Source: Flavobacteriaceae bacterium (GTDB lineage: Bacteria > Bacteroidota > Bacteroidia > Flavobacteriales > Weeksellaceae). From it: a DNA stretch of 64,000 nucleotides. This document shows, piece by piece, positions 24,642 through 32,983 of the stretch. Position 1 is the first letter of the stretch. The number at the start of each line of letters is the position of its first letter. Location: the NCBI GenBank assembly GCA_018260565.1, contig JAGLAZ010000004.1, positions 1-64,000 on the forward strand, read 5' to 3'. A program made the translations under genes and the position numbers. The notes below the pieces were generated by a model. It saw only the letters and a program-made list of their open reading frames with translations, made no database searches and was not told the DNA's origin.

Positions 24642-25613
24642 TTAATATCTGAATCCTCTAGTATTGATAAAATTATCAAAATTATAGCCTAAAGATACCA
24701 TAAAGGAATTTCCACCATAGGCCTGGATATCACTCATTCCGATATTATATGCACCACCAATAGTAATGCCACCCATATGGACTTTTACAATAGGAGTGAT
24801 ACTTAAATTTTGATTTCCAAAGCGATTTTGCTCTGTCCTAAAACTGGCACCTACAGAAAACATATTGTTTTCATTATGAAAAGTTCCCATTAAGTTAAAA
24901 TCTGTAAGTCGTTGAGAATTTGTATTTAAATTAATTAAGGCAGATGGCGTAATCCTAATATTTTCTGTAATGTTATAATTATATCCAGCATTAAGAAAAA
25001 CTTTTATAGGAGATGGCTCTATACCGTTTACAATGGACTTGTCATTGGTAAGCGCAATATCATTTACAGAGACATTAGCAAAAATATTTTTGTAGTCTGC
25101 GGCTAAACCAAAATTAGCGTACACTAAAAATATATTATCCGTATCGGCTTTTAGCAATGGGTCATTAGGATTTTGTGCATTGATTTTTGAAAAGTCAAAA
25201 TTCATATTATATGCACTTACACTGGTACCAAAAGAAAATTGATCTTTTCTCTCATCGCTTTCCCCAATAGGAATAGTGTAACTAGCTCCTCCCGTAAGTC
25301 CATTTGCTGAAATAGGTCCATTAGAATCACGGAAAAAAGAAAGACCAGCACCTACCCTATCTACAACATTAGCATGGATACCTATAGACTGTACATTAGG
25401 AGAGTCTTCAAAATTAGCATACTGTTTTTGATAGTTTAAGTTTACTGCTACTTTATCTGTGTTTCCATATAAGGCAGGATTGAACAAAAACCCACCATCC
25501 ATGAGATATTGCTGGTAGTAAGGTAAAGTTTCTTGAGCTTGTAAGCCACTCAATGCAGCTATTCCGAAGCTTAAGAAAAAGTATAATCTTCTCATACGGT
25601 TTTTGGTTTTCAT
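24642..25613 (-). CDS. PorP/SprF-family outer-membrane protein
   Basis: A 323-residue predicted outer-membrane beta-barrel with a signal peptide ending SGLQAQ. The family motifs PYYQQYLMDGGFLFNPALYG and GGASYTIPIG, and the repeated amphipathic strands, mark a PorP/SprF protein. These occur with the type IX secretion/gliding system or, in many copies, beside large adhesins. No adhesin neighbour occurs here, so its partner is elsewhere. A -7 box TATATTTG (25619-25626) lies 5 nt before the ATG at 25613; an alternative ATG at 25595 would leave about 20 nt of leader. Confidence 0.88.
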   Translation of the reverse strand: MKTKNRMRRLYFFLSFGIAALSGLQAQETLPYYQQYLMDGGFLFNPALYGNTDKVAVNLNYQKQYANFEDSPNVQSIGIHANVVDRVGAGLSFFRDSNGPISANGLTGGASYTIPIGESDERKDQFSFGTSVSAYNMNFDFSKINAQNPNDPLLKADTDNIFLVYANFGLAADYKNIFANVSVNDIALTNDKSIVNGIEPSPIKVFLNAGYNYNITENIRITPSALINLNTNSQRLTDFNLMGTFHNENNMFSVGASFRTEQNRFGNQNLSITPIVKVHMGGITIGGAYNIGMSDIQAYGGNSFMVSLGYNFDNFINTRGFRY

Positions 25614-25636
25614 TTGAACAAATATAAAAACTTTTT

Positions 25637-26722
25637 TCAACTACTTATATTTCCGTTAAGGTAATTTCTGATTTTATCCAAAGTTTTAGAAATATCATCG
25701 GGTAAAGCTACTTCAAAATGCATCTGTTCCATTGTGGTAGGATGCTGAAAACCAAGACTCTCGGCATGTAATGCTTGTCGAGGTAGATTTTTCTTTAAAT
25801 TTTCGACAAATGTTTTATATTTTGGTAAATTTTCTCCTTTTATGATTTCGTCCCCTCCATATCGTTCATCATTAAATATAGGCTGACCTAATGATTTAAA
25901 ATGTGCACGGATCTGATGGGTCCTTCCTGTTTCCAGACGGCATGAGATAAATGAAAAAAACCGTAGATCTTCTAAAAGTTTCCAATGTGTAAGAGAATAT
26001 TTCCCGAATTCTACTGCTTCTGGTGTCTCTTCCTCCTTGTATAATTTCATCTGCAGTCGGTTCCCAGGATTTCGTGCCAAATATCCTTCTATACTTCCTT
26101 CAGCTGCATCCATTCTTCCCCAAACAAGAGCTTTATATTCCCTTTTGGTGGTTTTTTCAAAAAATTGCTTGGCTAAAAAAGAAAGGGAATATTCATTTTT
26201 GGCTAAAACGAGAAGGCCACTGGTATCCTTATCTATCCGATGAACTAAGCCTATCCTTTCTAAGTCGCTTGTAAGGTTTTGTTTCTCATAATGATATGCG
26301 ATACCGTTTATCAATGTTCCATCCCAATTTCCGTGTCCTGGATGCACCACAAGGCCAGGCGGTTTATTGATAACTAACACATCATCATCCTCAAAAATTA
26401 TATCCAATGGAATTTCTTGCGGAACTATTACCTGTGATCTTGGCGGTCTTGCTAAAAGTACAGCTATTTCATCGTGTGGTTTTACTCTATAGTTTTGCTT
26501 TACAGGAATACCATTTACCCAAACATTTCCTGCTCTACATGCATTAGAAATTTTGTTTCTAGTGGCATTTTGCCGGTGGTTCATTAGGAATTTATCTATC
26601 CGTAATGGCTGCTGTCCCGGGTCTACAGTAAATCTAAAATGCTCGAATAAATCTGCGTCCTGCTCAGAAGATTCATCAAATAAAATTTCTTCTGTGTGAA
26701 GATCTTCTTCTTTATTACTCAA
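25637..26722 (-). CDS. RluA-family pseudouridine synthase
   Basis: A 361-residue pseudouridine synthase with an acidic N-terminal extension (about 1-35), an S4 RNA-binding domain (about 38-95, RIDKFLMNH) and the RluA catalytic core. The catalytic Asp lies in VHRIDKDTSGL. RluD, which modifies 23S helix 69, is the nearest guess, but RluC-type specificity cannot be excluded. The frame has no ATG before the S4 domain; TTG 26722 overlaps the stop of the upstream PASTA gene by 8 bases and is the likely start. Confidence 0.9.
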   Translation of the reverse strand: MSNKEEDLHTEEILFDESSEQDADLFEHFRFTVDPGQQPLRIDKFLMNHRQNATRNKISNACRAGNVWVNGIPVKQNYRVKPHDEIAVLLARPPRSQVIVPQEIPLDIIFEDDDVLVINKPPGLVVHPGHGNWDGTLINGIAYHYEKQNLTSDLERIGLVHRIDKDTSGLLVLAKNEYSLSFLAKQFFEKTTKREYKALVWGRMDAAEGSIEGYLARNPGNRLQMKLYKEEETPEAVEFGKYSLTHWKLLEDLRFFSFISCRLETGRTHQIRAHFKSLGQPIFNDERYGGDEIIKGENLPKYKTFVENLKKNLPRQALHAESLGFQHPTTMEQMHFEVALPDDISKTLDKIRNYLNGNISS

Positions 26723-27809
26723 TGATTATTTTTTTCTTAGGTTTCTCTTGTGTGGGTGGTGTTACCGAAGTTTTTGTATTGGATTTTACCGTTGTCTTTT
26801 GATTTTTTGCCGGACTAGTTGATTTCGTTCCTCCAGTATTTGGTTTTTCGGCTTGTGCTTTAGGCGTCGGTTTCGGTACTGGCTTAGGTGCAGGTATAGG
26901 TGTCTCTACCTCCGGAACCGTTGGTTCATTACCAGATTCTGCAGGAGGTGCATAATTTTCATCTGGGTAGACTACATCATCATAAGTGACAGGTGGTAAA
27001 CTCTCGTCTATTTTTACCCTGTACATAGAGGTTAAAGAGTTAATTTTAGCTTGAAGCTGGGAAACAGGCCTTTTGCTTGCCCAGAGATCTATCTGCATTC
27101 CTTGGTCTCTTATATCCATTCCTGCAGGATCTTGGAAATATACTACTGCACTCCCATCTACTTTTCCATCCTCAAATTCTATTCTACCTACCTCAAAGAA
27201 CGCTCTGGTAATCTCAGCTTTTGCTTGGTCTACAGTCATGCCGGTAACATTGGGCACGTTTATATTTCGCAAAGGTCCTGTACCGATAACCAAACTTAGT
27301 TTAGTGAATCTTGGCACCGACATTCCTGGTTTTACTACACTTCCATTAATTAACATTCGTATTACTGCATCCTTTTGAATTGATGGCTCATATAAAGTAT
27401 CTGCTACAGAAAGTCCAGTTCTTTCTAACTGTTGAAATGCTGTTCCTTTATATCTATCTAAAATATCTGGGATGATAACTTTGGCCCACGTTTTAGGATT
27501 TACTTTTAAGATAATACTTCTCCCAGCTTTTACTCGAGAACCAGGAGCAGGGAAAATTTGTAGTACTTGAAAACTTTTATATTTAGGATCATATTTAAAA
27601 CTATCTACCTCATATTCCAAACCATAATCGTCCAAGATTTTTATAGCTTCATGTACTTTTTTATTAAGCAAATTTGGGACAGGTATCTCCTGCCCATGGC
27701 GTGTGTGATAATCCAACCACTGAAAGGTAAGAAAAATAAGACCGGTAAATACCCCTATTGCAAGAAGTAGATTTACGAGTACTTTCCAATGAAAAATAGA
27801 TTTCAGCAT
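26715..27809 (-). CDS. PASTA-domain membrane protein, no kinase domain
   Basis: A 364-residue protein with a short cytosolic end, one membrane helix (about 10-31) and an extracytoplasmic part holding three PASTA domains (about 43-108, 110-178, 182-250), which bind peptidoglycan or lipid II. A Pro/Thr/Lys-rich low-complexity tail (about 285-364) ends it. The Ser/Thr kinase domain that PASTA usually accompanies is absent. It overlaps the pseudouridine synthase downstream by 8 bases and is divergent from ddl, sharing the intergenic region; it may be a cell-wall sensor or scaffold. Confidence 0.88.
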   Translation of the reverse strand: MLKSIFHWKVLVNLLLAIGVFTGLIFLTFQWLDYHTRHGQEIPVPNLLNKKVHEAIKILDDYGLEYEVDSFKYDPKYKSFQVLQIFPAPGSRVKAGRSIILKVNPKTWAKVIIPDILDRYKGTAFQQLERTGLSVADTLYEPSIQKDAVIRMLINGSVVKPGMSVPRFTKLSLVIGTGPLRNINVPNVTGMTVDQAKAEITRAFFEVGRIEFEDGKVDGSAVVYFQDPAGMDIRDQGMQIDLWASKRPVSQLQAKINSLTSMYRVKIDESLPPVTYDDVVYPDENYAPPAESGNEPTVPEVETPIPAPKPVPKPTPKAQAEKPNTGGTKSTSPAKNQKTTVKSNTKTSVTPPTQEKPKKKIIIE

Positions 27810-27826
27810 AGTCCTAATATGGTACG

Positions 27827-27854
27827 CAAAGATATAAATTCAAGAGTATCTCAA
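27827..27854 (-). promoter_or_regulatory. Promoter of the PASTA gene
   Basis: Minus strand: TTG (27852-27854), a 17-nt spacer, TATCTTTG (27827-27834). It faces the ddl -7 box (TATTTTTG, 27864-27871), so the two divergent cell-wall genes have nearly overlapping promoters. Confidence 0.65.
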
Positions 27855-27886
27855 TCATTTTAATATTTTTGTACAAAACGAAAACT

Positions 27887-28876
27887 ATGGGACGGAAGAA
27901 TGTAGCGGTTGTAATGGGTGGATATTCTGGTGAATACGAGGTTTCTATCAAAAGCGGCCAAACGATTTATGAGAACCTGGATAAGAGTATCTACAACGTT
28001 TACCGCATCATAATAACTAAAGACAATTGGTGTTTTTTAGATGATAGAGGGCAAAAAACGCTCCTTGAAAAAGGAAATTTCCATGTACAATTATCAAGCG
28101 GGTATATAATAAAATTTGATGTCTGTTTTAACACCATCCATGGAATTCCAGGTGAAAATGGCCAGATCCAAGCATTTTGGGACATCCTCGGTATTCGGTA
28201 CACCGGCTGTAGTAGTTACCTTAGTGCTTTAACATTTAACAAAAAAGATCTTCTAAGTATTGCTACGCAATATGGTATTCCAACGGCAGGTAGAATAACG
28301 CTCCAAAAGGGCAAAGGATATGATACAAAGGGAATTATTGAAAAATTGGGATTACCACTTTTTGTCAAACCAAATCAATCCGGTTCATCCTTAGGTGCAA
28401 GTAAAGTAACAGATGCTGAACAACTTCCCAGTGCAGTAGAAGAAGCTTTCCGGGAGGATGAGGTAGTTTTGGTAGAAGAATATATTGTTGGAACTGAGGT
28501 TTCTGTTGGTGTAGTAGATATTATGGGAACACCTAAAGTTCTGGGTATTACTGAAATTGTTAGCCAGAATGAATTTTTTGATTTTGATGCCAAATACAAA
28601 GGAGAGTCAGAGGAAATAACTCCAGCAAGATTGGACGAAAATACGGCCAAAAAAGTAGAAGAATTAACAATAAAGTTGTACACCATGTTAGGAATGACAG
28701 GATTTTCTAGAAGTGAATTTATCATCCGGGATGGGCAACCCTATTTTCTTGAAATGAATACCAATCCAGGTTTTTCCACATCTAGCATTTTACCACAGCA
28801 GGCGGCCCATGCAGGCATTTCTTTGGTAGATCTGTGCGGTTGGGAAGTAGAAAAAGCTTTAGCAAAAAATATTTAA
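27887..28876 (+). CDS. ddl: D-alanine--D-alanine ligase
   Basis: A 329-residue ATP-grasp ligase that joins two D-alanines for peptidoglycan. The opening VAVVMGGYSGEYEVSIKSG, the ATP-binding LPLFVKPNQSGSSLGASKV and the metal-binding EMNTNPGFSTSS are hallmarks. ATG 27887 (MGRKNVAVVMGG) is preferred over an upstream TTG that would sit inside the -7 box at 27864-27871. The stop TAA overlaps the coaD ATG by one base (TAATG), so ddl, coaD and the TRIC-like gene form one operon. Confidence 0.95.
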   Translation: MGRKNVAVVMGGYSGEYEVSIKSGQTIYENLDKSIYNVYRIIITKDNWCFLDDRGQKTLLEKGNFHVQLSSGYIIKFDVCFNTIHGIPGENGQIQAFWDILGIRYTGCSSYLSALTFNKKDLLSIATQYGIPTAGRITLQKGKGYDTKGIIEKLGLPLFVKPNQSGSSLGASKVTDAEQLPSAVEEAFREDEVVLVEEYIVGTEVSVGVVDIMGTPKVLGITEIVSQNEFFDFDAKYKGESEEITPARLDENTAKKVEELTIKLYTMLGMTGFSRSEFIIRDGQPYFLEMNTNPGFSTSSILPQQAAHAGISLVDLCGWEVEKALAKNI

Positions 28877-29364
28877 TGAGACGCGCAATTTTCCCTGGAT
28901 CCTTTGATCCTCTCACCTTAGGTCATCTAGATATTATAGAGCGCGCAGTCGCTTTATTTGATGAACTTATTATATCAATTGGACAAAATTCATCAAAAAA
29001 CTATATGTTTCCTTTAGAAAAAAGGATAGAATTTATAGAAAAATCTACTGCTCATTTTGATAATGTCAGAGTTGCATACTTTGAAGGTCTTACCGTGGAT
29101 TTCTGCCTGGAACAGGAAGCACAATTTTTGCTCCGGGGCCTTAGAAATCCAGCAGATTTTGAATTTGAAAAAGCGATAGCACACACCAACAGAACTTTAG
29201 CTCATAAAAAGATAGAAACGGTATTTCTTCTTACCTCTTCTGGAAAGAGTTTTATTTCCAGCAGCATTGTCCGGGAGATTATCACCCATGGAGGAGAATA
29301 TGAACTATTAGTGCCGGAAGCAGTCCGAGTAGATGTTCCCTCCGCCTCTCGCAAATTGCATTAA
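28876..29364 (+). CDS. coaD: Phosphopantetheine adenylyltransferase
   Basis: A 162-residue nucleotidyltransferase that makes dephospho-CoA from phosphopantetheine and ATP. Motif GSFDPLTLGH (TxGH) and the C-terminal ISSSIVREI are the family signatures. I start it at the ATG at 28876, which gives the canonical MRRAIFPGSFDP; an earlier in-frame start would read through ddl. It is embedded in the ddl operon; the next gene starts in its stop codon. Confidence 0.96.
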   Translation: MRRAIFPGSFDPLTLGHLDIIERAVALFDELIISIGQNSSKNYMFPLEKRIEFIEKSTAHFDNVRVAYFEGLTVDFCLEQEAQFLLRGLRNPADFEFEKAIAHTNRTLAHKKIETVFLLTSSGKSFISSSIVREIITHGGEYELLVPEAVRVDVPSASRKLH

Positions 29365-29990
29365 TGGAGTTTGCTAAAACCATTGAAATATTAGGAACCC
29401 TTAGTTTTGCTATGTCTGGAAGTTTCGCAGCCATGCAAAAAAGGTTGGATCCTTTTGGTGTAATAATTATCGCCTTCGTAACCTCCATTGGTGGTGGTAC
29501 TTTGCGCGATATATTATTAAACAGACCCATTCAATGGATGATTTCCACAGACACTATTTACTGGATATCTGCAGCGGCCCTATTTTCTATGTTGTTTAAA
29601 TCAATAGAGAATAATTTTAAAGTTACATTATTTATATTTGACAGTCTAGGTTTAGGATTATTTACCATTGCTGGTATAGATAAAGGTCTTTCCATGGGTT
29701 ATCCATCGGATATTTGTCTTATATTAGGTACTATAACAGGATGCGCAGGTGGAATTTTTCGGGATATGTTACTTACAAAAATCCCACTGATATTTCAGCG
29801 GGAAATTTATGCAACGGCCTGTATTCTTGGAGGAGTTGTTTATTTTAGTTTACGAAAGTGGGGAGGCATTCCTATGGAAATTATACAAATAATTGCTACA
29901 GGAGTTGTAGTAACTACAAGGGTATTGGCCGTTAAGCTTAACTGGCAAATTCCAAAATTTTACGATGGAAATTCCAAGGGAGATTATTAA
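29364..29990 (+). CDS. TRIC-type cation channel family protein (UPF0126/YadS)
   Basis: A 208-residue membrane protein with about seven hydrophobic helices and two repeated UPF0126 units, each carrying the GG-G-RD motif (SIGGGTLRDILLNR near 45 and GCAGGIFRDMLL near 128). Prokaryotic TRIC proteins form trimeric potassium channels. Whether it conducts K+ here is inferred. Its ATG overlaps the coaD stop (TAATG); it ends the operon, overlapping the convergent gene by 4 bases. Confidence 0.88.
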   Translation: MEFAKTIEILGTLSFAMSGSFAAMQKRLDPFGVIIIAFVTSIGGGTLRDILLNRPIQWMISTDTIYWISAAALFSMLFKSIENNFKVTLFIFDSLGLGLFTIAGIDKGLSMGYPSDICLILGTITGCAGGIFRDMLLTKIPLIFQREIYATACILGGVVYFSLRKWGGIPMEIIQIIATGVVVTTRVLAVKLNWQIPKFYDGNSKGDY

Positions 29991-30553
29991 TTAAATTTCC
30001 CTCGAATACGCATATTGGGATTGTGTGCATGTTTTCTCATATTAGGCACTTTTAGCTGGTCTTTAAGCATTTTTATTTGATCCGTAAGCATACCCGCAGT
30101 GTCTAAACGCTTGGTTTCTTCCAATAAACGGGTAGCCTCAGTTTTGTTTCCTCTGGTAAGGGCTCCAGCCGCTAAATTTAAAGTTGCCATGGCACGATCA
30201 GGCTTCATATTTAATCCATATTCCATTGCTTTTTTCATAAAAGCCTCTACTTGTTTAGGAGAATCCTGAGCAATACACAATCCTTGAAGATAATGAAAAT
30301 AACCCCATTGGGAACGATGAAGTTGAGTCTTAAAATTTTTAATGTGATGTAACCAATCTAAAGCTTTTTGGAAATTTTGCTTTCTAAGTTGCCAAAAGCT
30401 TAATAAACTGTATTCATTTTTAAAAAATAAAGCAACAGGCAGGGCAGATAGAATTACTACTACTAATCCCCATCCAATATTTCTGTTCATCATTAAGTAA
30501 ATCCCGCAGGCCACCATCAATGCGGCGATTACCAGTTTAACAAATTTGTTCAT
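29987..30553 (-). CDS. Membrane-anchored TPR-like protein
   Basis: A 188-residue protein with two N-terminal hydrophobic helices (about 5-22, 27-44) and a helical, TPR-like soluble region (about 50-165; FQKALDWLHHIK, KQVEAFMKKAMEYGLNMKPDRAMATLNLAAGAL). The C-terminus is basic (NMRKHAHNPNMRIRGKFN). Family not confidently recognised; the gene follows the dihydrofolate reductase gene with a one-base overlap, so they share a transcript. Likely a scaffold protein; no enzymatic motif is seen. Confidence 0.75.
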   Translation of the reverse strand: MNKFVKLVIAALMVACGIYLMMNRNIGWGLVVVILSALPVALFFKNEYSLLSFWQLRKQNFQKALDWLHHIKNFKTQLHRSQWGYFHYLQGLCIAQDSPKQVEAFMKKAMEYGLNMKPDRAMATLNLAAGALTRGNKTEATRLLEETKRLDTAGMLTDQIKMLKDQLKVPNMRKHAHNPNMRIRGKFN

Positions 30554-31050
30554 TATATTTCTTCTTCTTTTATTCTATCTAATATTAAAATGCTGTAGCT
30601 AGGAGTCTCAGATGATTCTGGATATGGTGTTTCTGAAACTAATTTAAATGCAGACTCCTCTATTTCAGGAAAAAATGTATCACCCTCTGGCTGAAAATGA
30701 ATTTTCGTTAATACTATTCTATCTGCTTTTGGAAGACATTCTGTAAATATAGTGGCTCCACCGATAACACAAACTTCTTCTTCTATTTTTTGCCCAAACT
30801 TTAAAGCGTCTTTTACATTACTTACTACCAAAGCTCCTTCTTTGAAATAATCCTCCTGGCGAGTAATAATTATATTCGTACGACCAGGCAATACTTTACC
30901 TATACTATCAAAGGTTTTGCGTCCCATTATGATGGGTTTTCCCATTGTATATTCTTTAAAGTGCTTTAGCTCTGCAGGAATATGCCATGGCATCTTTCCA
31001 TCCTTCCCTATTACACGATTATCTGCCATAGCAACTACCAGCGTAACCAT
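30553..31050 (-). CDS. folA: Dihydrofolate reductase
   Basis: A 165-residue DHFR that makes tetrahydrofolate with NADPH. Signatures are VIGKDGKMPWHIPAELKHFK, the IIMGRKTFDSIG NADPH motif and VCVIGGATIF. I choose ATG 31050 (MVTLVVAMADNRVIG); the longer GTG start at 31062 would begin inside the -7 box TAAATTTG (31062-31069). It is divergent from lemA, whose -7 box (TACATTTG, 31082-31089) lies 12 bases away. Confidence 0.95.
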   Translation of the reverse strand: MVTLVVAMADNRVIGKDGKMPWHIPAELKHFKEYTMGKPIIMGRKTFDSIGKVLPGRTNIIITRQEDYFKEGALVVSNVKDALKFGQKIEEEVCVIGGATIFTECLPKADRIVLTKIHFQPEGDTFFPEIEESAFKLVSETPYPESSETPSYSILILDRIKEEEI

Positions 31051-31111
31051 ATTTTTTTTCACAAATTTAAGTTTTTAATACTACATTTGATGCCAAATAA
31101 ATTCCATCTCA

Positions 31112-31723
31112 ATGAATAAAAAAGGTCTATTCGGTGTAAGTACCGTATTGTTAATCCTCGGATCCTTAGTAGCTATTTTTAGTTTAGTAAGTTGTAATTC
31201 TTATAATAGCTTTCAAAGACTAGATAGTGAAGTGAGTGAAAAATGGTCCAATGTGGAAACGATTTATCAAAAAAGAGCTAACCTGATCCCAAATCTTGAG
31301 CGTGCCGTAAAATCTTATGCAAAATTTGAAAAAGGGACCCTAGTAGAAGTAGTAGAAGCGAGAAGTAAAGCTACCTCTATCAACCTAGACCCTAAAAATA
31401 TGACGGCCCAAGATATGGAGCGTTTTCAAGCTGCACAAGGACAATTATCCGGAGCATTGAGCAGATTGATGGTTGTAGTAGAAAAATATCCTGAGTTAAA
31501 AGCTGATTTACAGTATTCCAATTTTCAGAGAGAATATATTGCTATTGAGAATTCTATTCGCGCTGAAACTGTAAATTATAATGCTGCGGTAAAAGATTAT
31601 AACAATGCTATCCGTACATTCCCGAATAATGTTTTAGCGAAAATTATGAATTTCCATGAGAAGCCTTACTACAAAGCTGAGGCAGGAGCTAAAAATGCTC
31701 CGGATGTTTTTAAAGAAGACTAA
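31112..31723 (+). CDS. lemA: LemA-family protein
   Basis: A 203-residue LemA protein: an N-terminal hydrophobic segment (about 7-28) followed by a long helical bundle. The segment ends in LVSC, which also reads as a lipobox with Cys28, so it may be lipid-anchored. The core motif SEKWSNVETIYQKRANLIPNL is diagnostic. Function is uncertain; LemA genes nearly always sit beside TPM-domain genes, and two follow here. A -7 box TACATTTG (31082-31089) precedes it. The terminator at 33002 ends the three-gene operon. Confidence 0.93.
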   Translation: MNKKGLFGVSTVLLILGSLVAIFSLVSCNSYNSFQRLDSEVSEKWSNVETIYQKRANLIPNLERAVKSYAKFEKGTLVEVVEARSKATSINLDPKNMTAQDMERFQAAQGQLSGALSRLMVVVEKYPELKADLQYSNFQREYIAIENSIRAETVNYNAAVKDYNNAIRTFPNNVLAKIMNFHEKPYYKAEAGAKNAPDVFKED

Positions 31724-31737
31724 GATTTAATCAAACC

Positions 31738-32175
31738 ATGATTCCTTTAACCGAACAGGAACAGAAGCTTATAATAAAGGCTATTTCTCTTGCAGAAGAA
31801 AAATCCAGTGGTGAAATCCGGGTCCACATAGATAATGGGAGCAAAGACGAATCTTCTTCGTCTTTGGCAAAGATAGCTTTAGATGTATTTCATTCTTTTA
31901 AAATGACTGAAACGAAAGATAGGAACGGAGTGCTTTTTTATCTCAATTTTGATCAAAAATATCTAACTATTATTGGTGATGAAGGAATTCATAAACATGT
32001 TTCCCAACAATTTTGGAACAAGCTCCATGAAGAAATGACATACTTATTTCGTGATGGAGAAATTGCAAAAGGTATAATCCATGGTATTGATAGGGCAGGA
32101 AATGAACTTATACGTTATTTTCCGGAACATGACATTCCTACCAACGAACTCCCGAATGACATTAGTTTTTCATAA
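31738..32175 (+). CDS. TPM-domain protein, soluble
   Basis: A 145-residue protein consisting essentially of one TPM (TLP18.3/Psb32/MOLO-1) domain, with the motifs SGEIRVHIDNG and RNGVLFYLNFDQKYLTIIGDEGI. It has no signal peptide or membrane helix, so it is probably cytosolic, in contrast to the following copy. Plant and bacterial relatives have weak phosphatase activity. It lies 14 bases after lemA; its 3' end overlaps the next TPM gene by 20 bases. Confidence 0.88.
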   Translation: MIPLTEQEQKLIIKAISLAEEKSSGEIRVHIDNGSKDESSSSLAKIALDVFHSFKMTETKDRNGVLFYLNFDQKYLTIIGDEGIHKHVSQQFWNKLHEEMTYLFRDGEIAKGIIHGIDRAGNELIRYFPEHDIPTNELPNDISFS

Positions 32176-32983
32176 ATTTTTTAGGCTTGTTTTTTTTCTG
32201 CTACTCGGTGTAGTGGAAATATCTGCGCAGTTTAAGGTACCCGCAAAACCGGCAGTGCTTTATCCTGTGTATGATGTTACTAATACTCTTACTGCTGCTG
32301 AACAAAAATTACTAAATGACAAACTTATTCGGTACAATGATTCCACCTCAGTCCAAATCCAAGTGGTCATTTTGCCCACTACCAATGGCGAGGATATCAA
32401 CCATGCTACATGGATGATAGGGGAACAGTGGGGAATCCGGAATAAAGACCAAAAAAATGGAATTGTGTTTCTTATAGCCAAGGAGGACAGACAACTATCT
32501 ATTCAGCAAGGTAGAGATGCAGAAGGAGCACTTACGGCATCAGTAGCAGGCCAGATTATAGATTTTATCATCACACCCCAATTTAAAAATGGTAATTTTT
32601 ATAAAGGTATAGATGCTGGTACTACAAGCATTATGGAGGTTTTAGCAGGAAAATTTAAAGCCATTGCTAAACCCAAACAAGAAAGAAAAAGCAGTAGTGG
32701 GATGCCTTTGTGGGTAAAAATATTACTAATCATTGTCATATTTAATATTATTCGATCCTTTTTTGGAGGAGGTAGAAATAAAAATGATGACGATGATATG
32801 ACGCTCTCCGGCAGAGGCCGGCGACGATATCGTGGAGGATTCTTCCCTATCCCTTTTCCATTCCCTGGCGGTGGATTTGGTGGCGGAGGAGGCTTTGGCG
32901 GCGGCGGTGGCGGCGGCTTTGGCGGATTCGGAGGCGGTGGAAGTGGCGGTTTTGGAGGCGGTGGTGCTTCAGGAAGCTGGTAA
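32156..32983 (+). CDS. TPM-domain protein with signal peptide and glycine-rich tail (YgcG-like)
   Basis: A 275-residue membrane protein: a signal peptide (about 1-22, MTLVFHKFFRLVFFLLLG), one TPM domain (about 35-170), a membrane helix (about 183-200, LWVKILLIIVIFNIIRS) and a tail of about 60 residues made of FGGGG repeats, ending GGASGSW. This architecture is the YgcG type. The tail's GGC/GGT repeats make the DNA unusually GC-rich and are coding, not a separate element. The ATG at 32156 is preferred because longer N-terminal extensions lack a signal-like start. Confidence 0.9.
   Translation: MTLVFHKFFRLVFFLLLGVVEISAQFKVPAKPAVLYPVYDVTNTLTAAEQKLLNDKLIRYNDSTSVQIQVVILPTTNGEDINHATWMIGEQWGIRNKDQKNGIVFLIAKEDRQLSIQQGRDAEGALTASVAGQIIDFIITPQFKNGNFYKGIDAGTTSIMEVLAGKFKAIAKPKQERKSSSGMPLWVKILLIIVIFNIIRSFFGGGRNKNDDDDMTLSGRGRRRYRGGFFPIPFPFPGGGFGGGGGFGGGGGGGFGGFGGGGSGGFGGGGASGSW

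Noticed and set aside
32860-32982. GC-rich repetitive DNA
   Set aside because: The GGC/GGT repeats encode the FGGGG tail of a YgcG-like TPM protein and stay in frame to the stop, so they are coding and not a separate repeat or CRISPR.
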